Part shown: piece by piece, positions 1 to 9,484 of the stretch
Layout of the letters: each line of letters begins with the position of its first letter
Position numbering within the stretch: position 1 is the stretch's first letter
Assembly (NCBI GenBank): GCA_902559985.1
Contig: CACEJY010000011.1
Coordinates: 1-51,035 of the forward strand
DNA: 51,035 nt
Direction: 5' to 3'
Origin: an uncultured SAR116 cluster alpha proteobacterium
Lineage (GTDB): Bacteria; Pseudomonadota; Alphaproteobacteria; Puniceispirillales; Puniceispirillaceae
Notes under the pieces: generated by a model
Told to the model about the DNA's origin: nothing
Databases searched by the model: none
The model's input: only the letters and a program-made list of their open reading frames with translations
Position numbers and translations under genes: made by a program

Positions 1-9
1 AAAGCAGTC

Positions 10-318
10 ATGGAAACCCAGAATATCAGAATTCGATTGAAAGCATTCGACCATCGTATTCTCGATCAGTCCACGGCGGAAATTGTGAACACGGCCAAGC
101 GTACAGGAGCCGAAGTGCGTGGGCCAATCCCGCTGCCAACTAATTTGCGCCGTATGACTGTGCTGCGTTCGCCGCATATCGATAAAAAGAGCCGTGAGCA
201 GTTTGAAATTCGTACACACAAACGGCTACTGGATATTATAGACCCAACTCCACAAACCGTTGATGCGTTGATGAAGCTAGATCTCGCGGCTGGTGTGGAC
301 GTTGAGATTAAACTCTAG
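10..318 (+). CDS. rpsJ: 30S ribosomal protein S10
   Basis: S10 is a small-subunit head protein and, as NusE, also joins transcription antitermination complexes. The 102-residue product has the normal S10 length and the family start ([12 protein letters not shown]) and middle (GPIPLPT) motifs. It is the first gene of the S10 operon. Its ribosome binding site would lie at or before the window edge, so the upstream context (usually tuf) cannot be seen. Identity is not in doubt. Confidence 0.97.
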   Translation: METQNIRIRLKAFDHRILDQSTAEIVNTAKRTGAEVRGPIPLPTNLRRMTVLRSPHIDKKSREQFEIRTHKRLLDIIDPTPQTVDALMKLDLAAGVDVEIKL

Positions 319-334
319 GGAAAGGACCAGAGTT

Positions 335-1141
335 ATGCGTAGCGGCATTATTGCCCGTAAAATGGGAATGACACGCGTATTTAATGAGGCTGGGCATCAT
401 GTACCAGTCACTGTCGTTAAGCTCGATGATGTCCAAGTTGTTGCGGTTCGTAGTGAGGTTAAGGATGGTTACACAGCCGTTCAACTTGGTGCGGGAATTG
501 CTAAAGCAAAGAATGTATCAAAGCCAATGCGTGGGCATTTTGCCAAAGCCAATGTTTTGCCGAAATCAAAGCTAGCCGAGTTTGTTGTGGGGGAGGATGC
601 GATACTTGACGTTGGTGCGCAGCTGGTGCCATCACACTTTGTTCCGGGTCAGAAGGTTGATGTGGTAGGCACTACTCAGGGGAAGGGTTTTGCTGGCGCT
701 ATGAAACGTCACAATTTTGCGGGCCTACGAGCATCGCATGGCGTGTCAGTGTCGCATCGGTCGCACGGTTCAACTGGTCAGTGCCAAGATCCCGGCAAAG
801 TGTTTAAGGGTAAGAAGATGGCTGGTCAGATGGGAGCAGTAAGGAGCACCACCCAGAATATAACGGTGGTTTCTGTTGATAATGATGAAGGCGTTGTTCT
901 TCTTTGTGGCGCGGTCCCGGGACCAAAGAATGGCTGGATCCTGATCAACGATGCAATAAAGGCTGAGAGACCTGAAGAGGCTCCATTCCCTGCCGGGCTG
1001 TTAGATGACACCACTGGTGCTGAATTGACGCCAACCGAAGACGCTAAGGTACAAGAAGCCGTTCCTGCTGATACAACGCGAGCTGAGGAAGTTTCAACAG
1101 ACGTTCCTGCGGCTGCTGATGATGAAGCCGAGAAGGAATAA
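335..1141 (+). CDS. rplC: 50S ribosomal protein L3, with acidic C-terminal tail
   Basis: L3 is a large-subunit core protein needed early in assembly. I place the start at the ATG at 335 ([16 protein letters not shown]), which follows an AAAGGA ribosome binding site 17 bases after the rpsJ stop; the frame is open further upstream but that part overlaps rpsJ and is not conserved. The 268-residue product includes the conserved peptidyl-transferase-proximal loop ([20 protein letters not shown]). About 55 residues at the C-terminus are rich in Ala, Glu and Asp and extend past the usual end of L3. Such tails occur in alphaproteobacterial L3. Confidence 0.97.
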   Translation: MRSGIIARKMGMTRVFNEAGHHVPVTVVKLDDVQVVAVRSEVKDGYTAVQLGAGIAKAKNVSKPMRGHFAKANVLPKSKLAEFVVGEDAILDVGAQLVPSHFVPGQKVDVVGTTQGKGFAGAMKRHNFAGLRASHGVSVSHRSHGSTGQCQDPGKVFKGKKMAGQMGAVRSTTQNITVVSVDNDEGVVLLCGAVPGPKNGWILINDAIKAERPEEAPFPAGLLDDTTGAELTPTEDAKVQEAVPADTTRAEEVSTDVPAAADDEAEKE

Positions 1142-1146
1142 AGGCA

Positions 1147-1776
1147 ATGAAGCTTAATGTGAAAACAATGGACAATAAACCTGCCGGTAACATTACGCTT
1201 GCTGATGAGGTTTTTGGTGTCGCACTGCGTTCAGATATCCTTGCGCGTGTGGTCAAGTGGCAACTCGCCAAGCGGCGCGCAGGCACACACAAGGTCAAGT
1301 CGCGCTCTGAGGTGGCAATGACGACAGCCAAGATGTTCAAGCAGAAAGGCACTGGCCGCGCCCGTCATGGATCGGCTGCTGTTGTTCAGTTCCGCGGTGG
1401 AGGGGTTGTGCACGGTCCGGTTGTTCGTGATCACGGTCATGCGCTGCCAAAAAAGGTGCGCCGGCTTGGTCTACGGTCTGCCCTGTCAAGTAAGGCAGCG
1501 GAGGGAAAGCTCCTCGTTGTTGACAATCTCGCATCAACAGGCAAATCAGCTGGCAAGACTGCAAAGTTGCGGGATCAATTAATAAAGCTGGGTGCAGATA
1601 ACGCATTGATTGTTGGAGGCGCGGAGCTCGATACAGCTTTTGTTAATGCGGCACGCAATATCCCCTTAGTCGATGTTTTGCCTCAGCAAGGCATTAATGT
1701 TTACGACATCCTGCGTCGTGATGTTCTGGTACTTTCAAAGGACGCCGCGGCCCACCTTGAGGAGCGCCTGAAATGA
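1147..1776 (+). CDS. rplD: 50S ribosomal protein L4
   Basis: L4 binds 23S rRNA and its extended loop lines the peptide exit tunnel. The 209-residue product contains the tunnel-loop motif [15 protein letters not shown] and the C-terminal fold typical of L4. In enterobacteria L4 represses its own operon, but no leader is visible here because the operon start lies outside the window. Its TGA stop overlaps the rplW start as ATGA, which implies translational coupling. Confidence 0.96.
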   Translation: MKLNVKTMDNKPAGNITLADEVFGVALRSDILARVVKWQLAKRRAGTHKVKSRSEVAMTTAKMFKQKGTGRARHGSAAVVQFRGGGVVHGPVVRDHGHALPKKVRRLGLRSALSSKAAEGKLLVVDNLASTGKSAGKTAKLRDQLIKLGADNALIVGGAELDTAFVNAARNIPLVDVLPQQGINVYDILRRDVLVLSKDAAAHLEERLK

Positions 1777-2099
1777 GTGTTCGTGCGCGCAAGCGAGTTA
1801 CAACTGCGGTATCAAAGGCTTCTGCCTATGACACAATTCTTCGCCCAATCATTACTGAAAAGGCAACTATTGCAAACGAAAATGGGCAGGTTACCTTTGC
1901 CGTCGTTATGGACGCAACGAAGCCGCAAATTAAGGCAGCAGTTGAAATGTTATTTAATGTCAAAGTGACAGCGGTGAACACAATTGTTCAGAAGGGCAAG
2001 GCAAAAACATTTCGGGGGCGTCCCGGTCGCCGGTCTGACATGAAAAAAGCTATGGTCACATTGGCTGAAGGTCAGAGTATTGACCTGATGGGAGTGTAG
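1773..2099 (+). CDS. rplW: 50S ribosomal protein L23
   Basis: L23 sits at the exit of the peptide tunnel and docks trigger factor and SRP. The 108-residue product carries the family motifs [14 protein letters not shown] near residue 20 and [10 protein letters not shown] further on. It starts at an ATG that overlaps the rplD stop by four bases and is followed five bases later by rplB. The N-terminal 18 basic residues extend slightly past the common L23 start. Confidence 0.96.
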   Translation: MSVRARKRVTTAVSKASAYDTILRPIITEKATIANENGQVTFAVVMDATKPQIKAAVEMLFNVKVTAVNTIVQKGKAKTFRGRPGRRSDMKKAMVTLAEGQSIDLMGV

Positions 2100-2104
2100 T
2101 TAAG

Positions 2105-2929
2105 ATGGCGTTAAAGAAATTTAATCCAACAACCCCAAGCCAGCGAAACCTCGTCCTTGTCGACAAATCTGGCCTCTATAAGGGCGGACCGGTTAAAACG
2201 CTGACCGAGGGTCTTGCGAAGACAGGGGGTCGTAACAATTCCGGCCACGTGACCGCTTGGCAAAAAGGTGGTGGTCATAAACGCCGGTATCGCTTGATTG
2301 ATTTTAAGCGTACTAAAACAGGAATTTTTGCGACCGTTGAGCGGGTCGAGTATGATCCTAATCGAACAGCTTTTATTGCTCTGATAACTTATGAAGATGG
2401 TGTGCAAAGTTATATCATTGCTCCTCAGCGTTTGGCTGTTGGTGACAGAGTAATGTCGGGCATAGGGGCTGATATAAAGCCTGGCAACGCTTTACCATTG
2501 GCACATATTCCTGTTGGTACATTGATCCATAATGTAGAGCTTAAGCCCGGTAAGGGGGGGCAGTTGGCGCGTTCAGCTGGAGCATATATCCAGCTTGTTG
2601 GCCGAGATCGCGGTTATGCGATTTTGCGCTTAACATCTGGAGAAGTGCGTCTAGTGCGCGCTGAGTGCATGGCCTCCATTGGGGCTGTCTCAAACCCGGA
2701 CCAGCAGAATATCAAAATCGGTAAGGCTGGCCGTAGTCGCTGGCTGGGTCGTCGTCCTCACGTTCGGGGTGTGGTGATGAACCCAGTGGATCACCCGCAT
2801 GGTGGTGGCGAGGGTCGTACTTCTGGTGGTCGCCACCCTGTGACACCTTGGGGTAAGCCAACCAAGGGCAAGCGTACTCGTTCTAACAAAAAGACTGACC
2901 GCCTAATTGTGCGGCGTCGCAAGCCATAA
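2105..2929 (+). CDS. rplB: 50S ribosomal protein L2
   Basis: L2 helps join the ribosomal subunits and supports peptidyl-transferase activity. The 274-residue product has the usual length. The universally conserved C-terminal segment is present ([17 protein letters not shown]), including the His in the HPHGGG loop near residue 230. The gene is preceded by a short AAG-rich spacer and lies in the standard S10-operon position between rplW and rpsS. Confidence 0.97.
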   Translation: MALKKFNPTTPSQRNLVLVDKSGLYKGGPVKTLTEGLAKTGGRNNSGHVTAWQKGGGHKRRYRLIDFKRTKTGIFATVERVEYDPNRTAFIALITYEDGVQSYIIAPQRLAVGDRVMSGIGADIKPGNALPLAHIPVGTLIHNVELKPGKGGQLARSAGAYIQLVGRDRGYAILRLTSGEVRLVRAECMASIGAVSNPDQQNIKIGKAGRSRWLGRRPHVRGVVMNPVDHPHGGGEGRTSGGRHPVTPWGKPTKGKRTRSNKKTDRLIVRRRKP

Positions 2930-2944
2930 GGGTCATTCTTAATC

Positions 2945-3220
2945 ATGGCACGTTCAGTTTGGAAAGGCCCGTTTGTTGATGGGCATCTGTTGAAGAAAGC
3001 GGACAAGGTTCGCGAGTCTGGTCGAAACGAAGTTATCAAAACATGGTCCCGGCGGTCAACGATTATGCCGCAATTTGTTGGGCTTACATTCGGTGTGCAT
3101 AACGGTAACAAGTTTATTCCAGTGTCTGTCTCTGAGGAGATGGTTGGACATAAGCTTGGTGAATTTGCGCCGACACGTACGTATTACGGTCATGCAGCCG
3201 ACAAGAAAACAAGGCGATAG
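2945..3220 (+). CDS. rpsS: 30S ribosomal protein S19
   Basis: S19 forms a complex with S13 in the head of the small subunit and contacts tRNA in the A site. The 91-residue product begins [12 protein letters not shown] and contains [15 protein letters not shown] and [16 protein letters not shown], all family signatures. It sits between rplB and rplV with short spacers, as expected in the operon. Confidence 0.97.
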   Translation: MARSVWKGPFVDGHLLKKADKVRESGRNEVIKTWSRRSTIMPQFVGLTFGVHNGNKFIPVSVSEEMVGHKLGEFAPTRTYYGHAADKKTRR

Positions 3221-3229
3221 AGGGTCGTT

Positions 3230-3607
3230 ATGGGTAAACAAGCAAATCCACGTAACTTAGCCGACAGTGAAGCGATGTCCGTCGTGCGTAATCTGCGTGT
3301 CAGCCCTCAAAAGCTGAATCTCGTCGCAGCTATGATTCGCGGTATGGACGTAAATAAAGCTGTCGCAGCTTTGTCCTTCTCGCGGCGGCGTATTGCTGGT
3401 GACGTAAAAAAAGGACTGCAATCGGCGATTGCTAACGCGGAAAATAACCACTCGCTTGATGTGGACCGGTTGTTTGTCAAAGAGGCTCATGTGGGCAAAG
3501 GGCTTGTTATGAAGCGTTTTCGAGCGCGAGCGAAAGGTCGCGGCGCAAGGATTTTGAAGCCATTTTCACACCTGACAATTGTTGTCGGTGAAAGAGGAGA
3601 GCAGTAG
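3230..3607 (+). CDS. rplV: 50S ribosomal protein L22
   Basis: L22 lines the peptide exit tunnel; its hairpin is a known site of macrolide-resistance changes in other bacteria. The 125-residue product has the family core ([16 protein letters not shown]) and the C-terminal hairpin ([21 protein letters not shown]). It ends in a GAGAGGAG stretch that also acts as the ribosome binding site for rpsC one base downstream. Confidence 0.96.
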   Translation: MGKQANPRNLADSEAMSVVRNLRVSPQKLNLVAAMIRGMDVNKAVAALSFSRRRIAGDVKKGLQSAIANAENNHSLDVDRLFVKEAHVGKGLVMKRFRARAKGRGARILKPFSHLTIVVGERGEQ

Positions 3608-3608
3608 G

Positions 3609-4304
3609 ATGGGTCAGAAAGTTAAGCCAATAGGCCTGCGAGTTGGCATCAACCGTACGTGGGACTCACGCTGGTATGCTGGCCGCAATTATGGTCATCT
3701 CCTGCACCAAGACATTAAATTGCGTGAATACCTTATGGGGCGTTTAAAGCAGGCTGCAATTAGCCGTGTCGTTATCGAACGCCCGGCAGGCCGCGCGCGT
3801 GTTACAATTCATGCTGGCCGTCCCGGGTTGATTATCGGTAAAAAGGGTCAGGATATTGAAAAGTTACGTGTTGAACTGTCCGCTCGTATCGGCGGGGAAG
3901 TAAGCCTCAATATTATCGAGGTTCGTAAGCCTGAAATTGATGCAAAACTGGTAGCCGAAAACATTGCGCAACAGTTGGAGCGTCGGGTTGGGTTTCGTCG
4001 GGCAATGAAACGTGCTGTTCAGTCCGCAATGCGTCTTGGTGCTTTGGGCGTTCGGATCAATTGTGCTGGCAGGCTGGGTGGTGCAGAGATTGCTCGTACC
4101 GAATGGTACCGGGAAGGCCGCGTACCGCTTCATACGTTGCGTGCTGAAGTTGATTACGGTGAAGCGACCGCGTTCACCACGTATGGTACCTGCGGGATAA
4201 AAGTTTGGGTATTTAAGGGCGAGGTTATGGCGCATGATCCAATGGCCCAGGACAAACGGATGACTGAGCAGCAATCTGGTTCAGCGCCACGCGGTAACGG
4301 TTAA
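3609..4304 (+). CDS. rpsC: 30S ribosomal protein S3
   Basis: S3 forms part of the mRNA entry channel and its helicase centre. I chose the ATG at 3609 ([13 protein letters not shown]), directly after the rplV stop, because this is the universal S3 N-terminus; the open frame upstream lies inside rplV. The 231-residue product contains the KH domain motif [15 protein letters not shown] around residues 76-90 and the C-terminal S3 domain ([21 protein letters not shown], cited in part). Confidence 0.96.
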   Translation: MGQKVKPIGLRVGINRTWDSRWYAGRNYGHLLHQDIKLREYLMGRLKQAAISRVVIERPAGRARVTIHAGRPGLIIGKKGQDIEKLRVELSARIGGEVSLNIIEVRKPEIDAKLVAENIAQQLERRVGFRRAMKRAVQSAMRLGALGVRINCAGRLGGAEIARTEWYREGRVPLHTLRAEVDYGEATAFTTYGTCGIKVWVFKGEVMAHDPMAQDKRMTEQQSGSAPRGNG

Positions 4305-4322
4305 GCCCTAGGAGAGAAGCCG

Positions 4323-4742
4323 ATGCTTTTGCCAAAGCGCACAAAATTTCGTAAAGCCCACAAAGGTCGGATCCGCGGTCTTGCCAAGGGGGGAACGCAG
4401 TTGAATTTTGGTTCTTACGGCCTAAAGGCTGTTTCGCCTGAGCGTGTGACTGCGCGCCAGATCGAAGCGGCACGTCGTGCCATCACGCGCCACTTGCGCA
4501 GGACTGGTCGTGTCTGGATTCGTATTTTTCCTGATGTACCGGTTTCTAGTAAACCTGCTGAGGTAAGGATGGGTAAAGGTAAGGGAACACCCGAGTTTTG
4601 GGTAGCTAGGGTAAAGCCCGGCCGCATCATGTTTGAAATTGACGGCGTATCTTGGGACTTAGCAAGGGAGGCATTCACTCTTGCGGCAGCAAAACTGCCG
4701 GTAGATACGCGAATTGTTCGTCGCCTCGGCGATGTTGATTAA
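4323..4742 (+). CDS. rplP: 50S ribosomal protein L16
   Basis: L16 organises the A-site region of the large subunit. The 139-residue product has the expected length and motifs: [16 protein letters not shown] at the start and [17 protein letters not shown] around residue 80. An AGGAGAGAA ribosome binding site lies 8-10 bases before the start. Position between rpsC and rpmC is canonical. Confidence 0.97.
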   Translation: MLLPKRTKFRKAHKGRIRGLAKGGTQLNFGSYGLKAVSPERVTARQIEAARRAITRHLRRTGRVWIRIFPDVPVSSKPAEVRMGKGKGTPEFWVARVKPGRIMFEIDGVSWDLAREAFTLAAAKLPVDTRIVRRLGDVD

Positions 4743-4754
4743 GGGGAAGCACCG

Positions 4755-4970
4755 ATGGCAATTGTTAAGGCTGAAGCGCTTCGCGCAAAGACCGCAGATG
4801 AGCTGAAAACTCAGCTGGTAGACTTGAAGAAAGAGCAGTTCAATCTTCGCTTCCAGGCTGCTGGTGGGCAGGTGGAGAATCCAACTCGTGCTAAGATTGT
4901 GCGCCGTGAAATCGCACGTATAAAGACTGTGCTTGGTCAAATGACCAGCTCGGCAAATACTGCTAAATAG
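4755..4970 (+). CDS. rpmC: 50S ribosomal protein L29
   Basis: L29 lies near the tunnel exit beside L23. The 71-residue product is mostly two helices and has the family motif [16 protein letters not shown] and the following RRxIARIKT stretch. A ribosome binding site (AAGGGGAAG) precedes the ATG. It is flanked by rplP and rpsQ with spacers of about 12 bases. Confidence 0.95.
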   Translation: MAIVKAEALRAKTADELKTQLVDLKKEQFNLRFQAAGGQVENPTRAKIVRREIARIKTVLGQMTSSANTAK

Positions 4971-4982
4971 GGAAGATTAGTT

Positions 4983-5228
4983 ATGCCAAAACGTACACTG
5001 CAGGGAATTGTTGTGAGCAACAAAGCTGATAAAACAGTTACCGTCCGTGTTGAACGTCGAATTATGCATCCTGTGTATAAAAAATTTATTACCAAATCCA
5101 AGAAATTTGCGGCGCATGATTCTGAAAACCGCTGCAAGGAAGGTGACTCTGTGCGTATTCGTGAATGCGCTCCAATGTCCAAATCAAAGGCCTTTGAAGT
5201 GGTCTATGACACCGCGGTTGAGAGTTAG
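4983..5228 (+). CDS. rpsQ: 30S ribosomal protein S17
   Basis: S17 is a primary 16S-binding protein of OB fold. The 81-residue product starts [19 protein letters not shown] and includes the [11 protein letters not shown]-like segment ([12 protein letters not shown]) and [17 protein letters not shown]. It is the last gene of the S10 block before the spc block begins with rplN eleven bases later. Confidence 0.96.
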   Translation: MPKRTLQGIVVSNKADKTVTVRVERRIMHPVYKKFITKSKKFAAHDSENRCKEGDSVRIRECAPMSKSKAFEVVYDTAVES

Positions 5229-5238
5229 GAGATTTGCG

Positions 5239-5607
5239 ATGATTCAAATGCAATCAAATCTTGAAGTCGCGGACAACTCTGGAGCCCGCCGCGTTCAATG
5301 CATCAAAGTACTTGGCGGGTCAGGCCGCAAAGTTGCGGGTGTTGGTGATGTAATTGTTGTTTCGGTCAAAGAAGCAATTCCGCGTGGGAAAGTAAAAAAA
5401 GGGGACGTTCATCGTGCGGTGATAGTGCGCACTGCGAAGGAAATTCGCCGTGCGGACGGTAGCGCAATCCGCTTCGACCGTAACGCTGCGGTCCTATTGA
5501 GCAAGCAGGATGAGCCGATCGGAACGCGTATTTTTGGCCCAGTAACGCGTGAGTTGCGTAGTAAAAAGTTCATGAAGATTGTTTCTTTGGCACCGGAGGT
5601 GCTGTAA
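5239..5607 (+). CDS. rplN: 50S ribosomal protein L14
   Basis: L14 contributes to inter-subunit bridges. The start is the ATG at 5239 ([18 protein letters not shown]), preceded by a TAGGAGA ribosome binding site; the frame is open upstream but overlaps rpsQ. At 122 residues it has the exact family length, with the signature region [18 protein letters not shown] and the C-terminal [12 protein letters not shown]. Its stop TAA overlaps the rplX ATG by one base. Confidence 0.97.
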   Translation: MIQMQSNLEVADNSGARRVQCIKVLGGSGRKVAGVGDVIVVSVKEAIPRGKVKKGDVHRAVIVRTAKEIRRADGSAIRFDRNAAVLLSKQDEPIGTRIFGPVTRELRSKKFMKIVSLAPEVL

Positions 5608-5924
5608 TGGCTAAAAAATTTAAAATCAAAAAAGGTGACAAAGTTATTGTTGTGACCGGTCGTGATAAGGGTAAACAGGGCGAAGTCCTTGAGGTGCTTC
5701 GGGCTGAATGTCGTGTCCGAGTGCAGGGGATCAACCAGGTGAAGCGCCATCGTCGTGCGACACAGACAGATGCTGGGGGCATCGTTTCTATTGAGGCCTC
5801 ACTCCATATTTCAAATGTCGCGCACATTGATCCAGAGAGTGGCAAGGCCACCCGTGTTGGCTTTGAAGAAAAGGATGGTAATAAAATTCGGATCGCTCGT
5901 CGGTCTGGGAAGGCTCTGGCGTAA
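5607..5924 (+). CDS. rplX: 50S ribosomal protein L24
   Basis: L24 starts assembly of the large subunit. The 105-residue product opens with the KOW motif region [20 protein letters not shown] and contains [11 protein letters not shown], the family rRNA-binding segment. The TAATG junction with rplN means the two genes share one base and are probably coupled in translation. Confidence 0.96.
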   Translation: MAKKFKIKKGDKVIVVTGRDKGKQGEVLEVLRAECRVRVQGINQVKRHRRATQTDAGGIVSIEASLHISNVAHIDPESGKATRVGFEEKDGNKIRIARRSGKALA

Positions 5925-5953
5925 GGCCAAGGGTAAGGAGTGAAAAAGCTGAG

Positions 5954-6499
5954 ATGAAGACGCGTTTAGAAGAACATTATCTGACGGCAGTTCGCCCGGC
6001 TCTGATTGAGAAATTTGGTTATGCCAACGTTATGCAGGCGCCAAAACTTGAGAAGGTTGTCATAAATATGGGTGTGGGTGAGGCAGTCCGTGACTCGAAG
6101 AAAGTTGAACATGCGGCCCGTGAGCTTGCTGCAATCAGTGGTCAAAAGCCGATCATTACTCGTTCAAAGAAAGCCAATGCGGCCTTCAAATTGCGGGAAG
6201 GTATGCCGATTGGTTGTAAAGTCACTTTGAGGCGTGAACATATGTACGAATTTCTTGATCGGTTAGTGAATGTTGCCCTCCCACGGGTTCGTGATTTTCG
6301 CGGGTTAAATGGCAAGAGTTTTGACGGGCGTGGTAACTATGCCATGGGTGTCAAAGAGCAGATCATTTTCCCCGAGGTTGATTATGATCAGGTGGACGAG
6401 ATCCGCGGTATGGACATCATTGTGGTGACATCGGCAAAGACGGATGATGAGGCCCGCGAATTACTCGTTGGGTTTGATTTTCCATTCGTTAAAGCTTAA
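5954..6499 (+). CDS. rplE: 50S ribosomal protein L5
   Basis: L5 binds 5S rRNA and the P-site tRNA. The 181-residue product contains [15 protein letters not shown] near residue 33, the loop [20 protein letters not shown] (about 75-95) and [17 protein letters not shown] near the end, all family signatures. A GGAG-type ribosome binding site lies just after rplX. Confidence 0.97.
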   Translation: MKTRLEEHYLTAVRPALIEKFGYANVMQAPKLEKVVINMGVGEAVRDSKKVEHAARELAAISGQKPIITRSKKANAAFKLREGMPIGCKVTLRREHMYEFLDRLVNVALPRVRDFRGLNGKSFDGRGNYAMGVKEQIIFPEVDYDQVDEIRGMDIIVVTSAKTDDEARELLVGFDFPFVKA

Positions 6500-6516
6500 G
6501 AGCAAAGGGGTTAGGT

Positions 6517-6822
6517 ATGGCCAAGAAAAGCGCCGTTGAAAAGAATAATAAGCGCAAGCGCATTGTCGCCGCCCGTGGTGCGCGGCGCGCCGCATTAAAG
6601 GCAATAGTTGCAGATAAGAACGTTTCTATGGAAGAGCGCTTCCAAGCAGTGTTAAAGCTGGCCGATGAGCCACGCGATAGCGCAAAAATTCGTATCCGTA
6701 ATCGTTGTGAGGTCTCTGGGCGTCCACGTGGCTACGATCGTAAATTAAGAATGTCTCGTATCGCTTTACGTGATCTCGCCTCGGTGGGGCAGGTTCCGGG
6801 CGTTGTGAAATCGAGTTGGTAA
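6517..6822 (+). CDS. rpsN: 30S ribosomal protein S14, zinc-independent long form
   Basis: S14 is a head protein of the small subunit. At 101 residues this is the long form without the CxxC zinc-binding motifs seen in the short 61-residue paralogue. The C-terminal family motif is present ([20 protein letters not shown], then the [13 protein letters not shown] end). A GGGGTTAGGT stretch before the ATG includes its ribosome binding site. Confidence 0.96.
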   Translation: MAKKSAVEKNNKRKRIVAARGARRAALKAIVADKNVSMEERFQAVLKLADEPRDSAKIRIRNRCEVSGRPRGYDRKLRMSRIALRDLASVGQVPGVVKSSW

Positions 6823-6838
6823 AGAGGAGATTAAGTAA

Positions 6839-7237
6839 ATGTCTATGAGTGATCCTCTTGGCGATATGCTGACACGTATCCGAAACGGCCAGAATGCGCG
6901 CAAAAGCGTCGTTTGTAGTCCAGCGTCTCGCTTTCGTAGCAATGTTTTGGAAGTCCTAAAGCGCGAAGGCTATATCCGTAATTATTCAAGTGTTGATATT
7001 CGCCCTGGTCTTAAAGAATTGAAGATCGAGCTGAAATATCATGATGGTCAACCAGTCATTTCTGAAATTAAACGTGTATCCCGTCCGGGTCGCCGTGTTT
7101 ATTTTGGTCTTCGTGATCTGCCGCGGGTTTATAACGGTCTTGGCATTGCCATCTTATCCACTCCGCGGGGTGTCCTATCTGACAATGAGGCGCGCACAGC
7201 CAAGGTTGGTGGGGAAGTCCTCTGCCACGTGTTTTAA
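6839..7237 (+). CDS. rpsH: 30S ribosomal protein S8
   Basis: S8 is a primary 16S rRNA-binding protein and in E. coli also represses the spc operon. The 132-residue product has the N-terminal [14 protein letters not shown] and C-terminal [18 protein letters not shown] motifs. An AGAGGAGA ribosome binding site lies upstream. The ATG at 6839 is followed by a second in-frame ATG two codons on; either may be used. Confidence 0.96.
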   Translation: MSMSDPLGDMLTRIRNGQNARKSVVCSPASRFRSNVLEVLKREGYIRNYSSVDIRPGLKELKIELKYHDGQPVISEIKRVSRPGRRVYFGLRDLPRVYNGLGIAILSTPRGVLSDNEARTAKVGGEVLCHVF

Positions 7238-7249
7238 GGAGTTAATCGC

Positions 7250-7783
7250 ATGTCTCGTGTTGGAAATAGTGCAATTACCATTCCACCCGATGTGACCCTG
7301 TCACAGCAGGATGGTCAGGTCATCGTTAAAGGAAAAAATGGAGAGCTTAGTGCCCAGCTTCATAGTGAGGTAGAGCTAAACGTTACGGATAATATGGCAA
7401 CCTTAAAGCCAAAGCGCAAAACAAAACTTTCTCAATCGCTTTGGGGCACTATGCGGGCGTCAATCAACAATATGGTGATTGGTGTTAATTCTGGTTTTAC
7501 CCGCAAGTTGGAAATTAACGGTGTTGGCTACCGGGCGTCAATGCAGGGTAACAAGCTAGTTTTGAGCCTTGGATTTAGCCATCCTGTTGAGATGGATGTG
7601 CCAAATGGTTTGAAAGCTGTTGTTGAGAACAATACATCAATTATCATTAGTGGAGCGGACAAGCAATTGCTCGGCCAATTTGCGTCCGAAATTCGGTCAA
7701 AGCGACCGCCGGAACCTTTTAAAGGCAAAGGCGTAAAATATGCTGAAGAGCACATTGTCCGCAAAGAAGGCAAGAAAAAGTAG
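7250..7783 (+). CDS. rplF: 50S ribosomal protein L6
   Basis: L6 sits near the factor-binding site of the large subunit. The 177-residue product begins MSRVGNSAITIP and has the duplicated L6 fold, with the C-terminal signature EIRSKRPPEPFKGKGVKYA. A TAAGGAG ribosome binding site overlaps the rpsH stop. Confidence 0.97.
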   Translation: MSRVGNSAITIPPDVTLSQQDGQVIVKGKNGELSAQLHSEVELNVTDNMATLKPKRKTKLSQSLWGTMRASINNMVIGVNSGFTRKLEINGVGYRASMQGNKLVLSLGFSHPVEMDVPNGLKAVVENNTSIIISGADKQLLGQFASEIRSKRPPEPFKGKGVKYAEEHIVRKEGKKK

Positions 7784-7792
7784 GGAACAAAT

Positions 7793-8155
7793 ATGTTTAC
7801 AGCTAAAGAACTATTCGAACGTCGCCGTCAACGAACGCGTGCCAAACTTCGCAAAAGCAACCGTGATCATCCACGGTTAAGCGTGCATCGCTCTTCTAAG
7901 CACATTTATGCGCAGGTTATTGATGATACCGCAGGCACAACATTGGCTGCCGCGTCAACGCTTGATGCAGATTTCAAATTAGAATCGAGTAAAACCGCCG
8001 ATGTTGCTGCGGCAAGTGTAGTTGGTAAATTGGTTGCAGAACGCGCAAAGGCAAAAGGCATAGACGCGGTGGTATTTGATCGCGGTGGTTATATTTTCCA
8101 TGGTCGGGTGAAGGCGCTGGCAGAGGCCGCGCGTGAAGCCGGTTTGAAATTCTAG
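7793..8155 (+). CDS. rplR: 50S ribosomal protein L18
   Basis: L18 binds 5S rRNA together with L5. The 120-residue product has [18 protein letters not shown] near residue 28 and the C-terminal motif [22 protein letters not shown]. It is followed by rpsE after a TAGGGAG ribosome binding site. Confidence 0.96.
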   Translation: MFTAKELFERRRQRTRAKLRKSNRDHPRLSVHRSSKHIYAQVIDDTAGTTLAAASTLDADFKLESSKTADVAAASVVGKLVAERAKAKGIDAVVFDRGGYIFHGRVKALAEAAREAGLKF

Positions 8156-8167
8156 GGAGCAAAATTG

Positions 8168-8737
8168 ATGGCACGCAATAACGACAGACGGGACCGTGGC
8201 CAAGAGCGCGAAGAACCTGAATTGCTGGAGAAATTGGTTGGCATCAACCGGGTAGCAAAGGTAGTCAAAGGCGGGCGTCGTTTCGGTTTTGCCGCTCTGG
8301 TAGTGGTGGGTGATGGTAAAGGCCGCGCTGGGTTTGGCACGGGCAAGGCCCGTGAGGTGCCAGAAGCGATCCGTAAGGCTACCGAAGGTGCAAAACGAAA
8401 TATGATCCGGGTGCCGCTTCGTGACGGACGCACATTGCACCATGATAATAAGGGATTCTACGGTGCGGGTAAGGTGTTGCTTCGTGCGGCTCCAGCTGGA
8501 ACTGGTATCATCGCCGGTGGGCCGATGCGCGCTGTTTTTGAAGTCCTTGGTATTCAGGACATTGTTGCAAAATCGATTGGTAGCTCAAACCCGCATAACA
8601 TGATCAAGGCGACATTTTCTGCGCTTAATCGTATCGAAGCGCCGCGGGCTGTGGCTCAAAAACGGGGCAAGCGCGTTGGCGACATTCTTGTAAAACGTGA
8701 AGATAGGGGTGCTAGCGAAGCCGCTAATGCATCGTAA
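8168..8737 (+). CDS. rpsE: 30S ribosomal protein S5
   Basis: S5 is involved in decoding accuracy and mRNA unwinding. I use the ATG at 8168 ([10 protein letters not shown]), spaced 9 bases from AGGGAG; a TTG one codon earlier is less likely. The 189-residue product contains the S5 dsRBD-like motif [20 protein letters not shown] near residue 23 and [20 protein letters not shown] Glu/Ala-rich C-terminal tail follows the core. Confidence 0.96.
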   Translation: MARNNDRRDRGQEREEPELLEKLVGINRVAKVVKGGRRFGFAALVVVGDGKGRAGFGTGKAREVPEAIRKATEGAKRNMIRVPLRDGRTLHHDNKGFYGAGKVLLRAAPAGTGIIAGGPMRAVFEVLGIQDIVAKSIGSSNPHNMIKATFSALNRIEAPRAVAQKRGKRVGDILVKREDRGASEAANAS

Positions 8738-8752
8738 CAGGAGGGACTTAAC

Positions 8753-8944
8753 ATGGCTGCCAAAACAACAGTGATAGTCACCCAGACAAAAAGCGCCATC
8801 GGCCGCAAAGCTGACCAGCGCTCGACTCTGATTGGTCTTGGCCTGAACAAAATTGGCCGGTCTCGTGAATTGGAAGACACGTCCTCAGTGCGCGGCATGA
8901 TCAACAAGGTTAAGCATCTTGTTCGGGTCGAACAACAGCAATAG
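8753..8944 (+). CDS. rpmD: 50S ribosomal protein L30
   Basis: L30 is a small large-subunit protein. The 63-residue product has the family pattern [24 protein letters not shown] (cited here in part) followed by the conserved hydrophobic end with [12 protein letters not shown]. An AGGAGGGA ribosome binding site precedes the ATG, one of the strongest in the operon. Confidence 0.95.
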   Translation: MAAKTTVIVTQTKSAIGRKADQRSTLIGLGLNKIGRSRELEDTSSVRGMINKVKHLVRVEQQQ

Positions 8945-8994
8945 TTTTAACAGCAGTGTGCCTTAATGAAGCGGTGCGCCAGCAGGAGCGACGA

Positions 8995-9468
8995 ATGAAA
9001 TTGAACGAAGTGAGAGACAATTCAGGCGCAACAAAAAATGCCAAGCGAGTTGGGCGCGGCGTTGGTTCTGGAACCGGTAAAACATCAGGCAGTGGTCATA
9101 AGGGCCAAAAGGCTCGGTCGGGCGTGTCAATTAACGGTTTTGAAGGCGGCCAGATGCCGATCCATCGCCGGCTGCCAAAACGTGGGTTCAACAATATTTT
9201 TCGCAAAAGCTATGCTGTAGTAAACCTCGGCCGCTTGCAGGGTGCCGTAGATGCTGGCAAACTCGACGCAAGCAAGCCGGTGGACGCTGCGGCATTGGTT
9301 GGAGCTGGTGTGATTTCAAAGGTACGCGATGGTGTTCGTATACTTGCCAAAGGCGAGTTAACGACAAAAAAGGTTGAAATTCACGCGGCAGGAGCCTCGA
9401 AGGCGGCTTTTGAGGCTGTTGAAAAAGTGGGCGGCAAGATTATCGTTTCAGCTGTTGCAGCTGAGTAG
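8995..9468 (+). CDS. rplO: 50S ribosomal protein L15
   Basis: L15 is a late-assembly large-subunit protein. I start it at the ATG at 8995 ([20 protein letters not shown]), which follows a CAGGAGCG ribosome binding site; the frame is open about 13 codons further upstream but that part is not conserved. The 157-residue product has the family glycine-rich N-terminus [20 protein letters not shown] and the [10 protein letters not shown] motif. Confidence 0.96.
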   Translation: MKLNEVRDNSGATKNAKRVGRGVGSGTGKTSGSGHKGQKARSGVSINGFEGGQMPIHRRLPKRGFNNIFRKSYAVVNLGRLQGAVDAGKLDASKPVDAAALVGAGVISKVRDGVRILAKGELTTKKVEIHAAGASKAAFEAVEKVGGKIIVSAVAAE

Positions 9469-9484
9469 TTAGGTAGATCATAAT

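Noticed and set aside
1044-9000. Long open frames on the - strand across the ribosomal operon.
   Set aside because: They are antisense to highly conserved genes, have no ribosome binding sites and match no protein.
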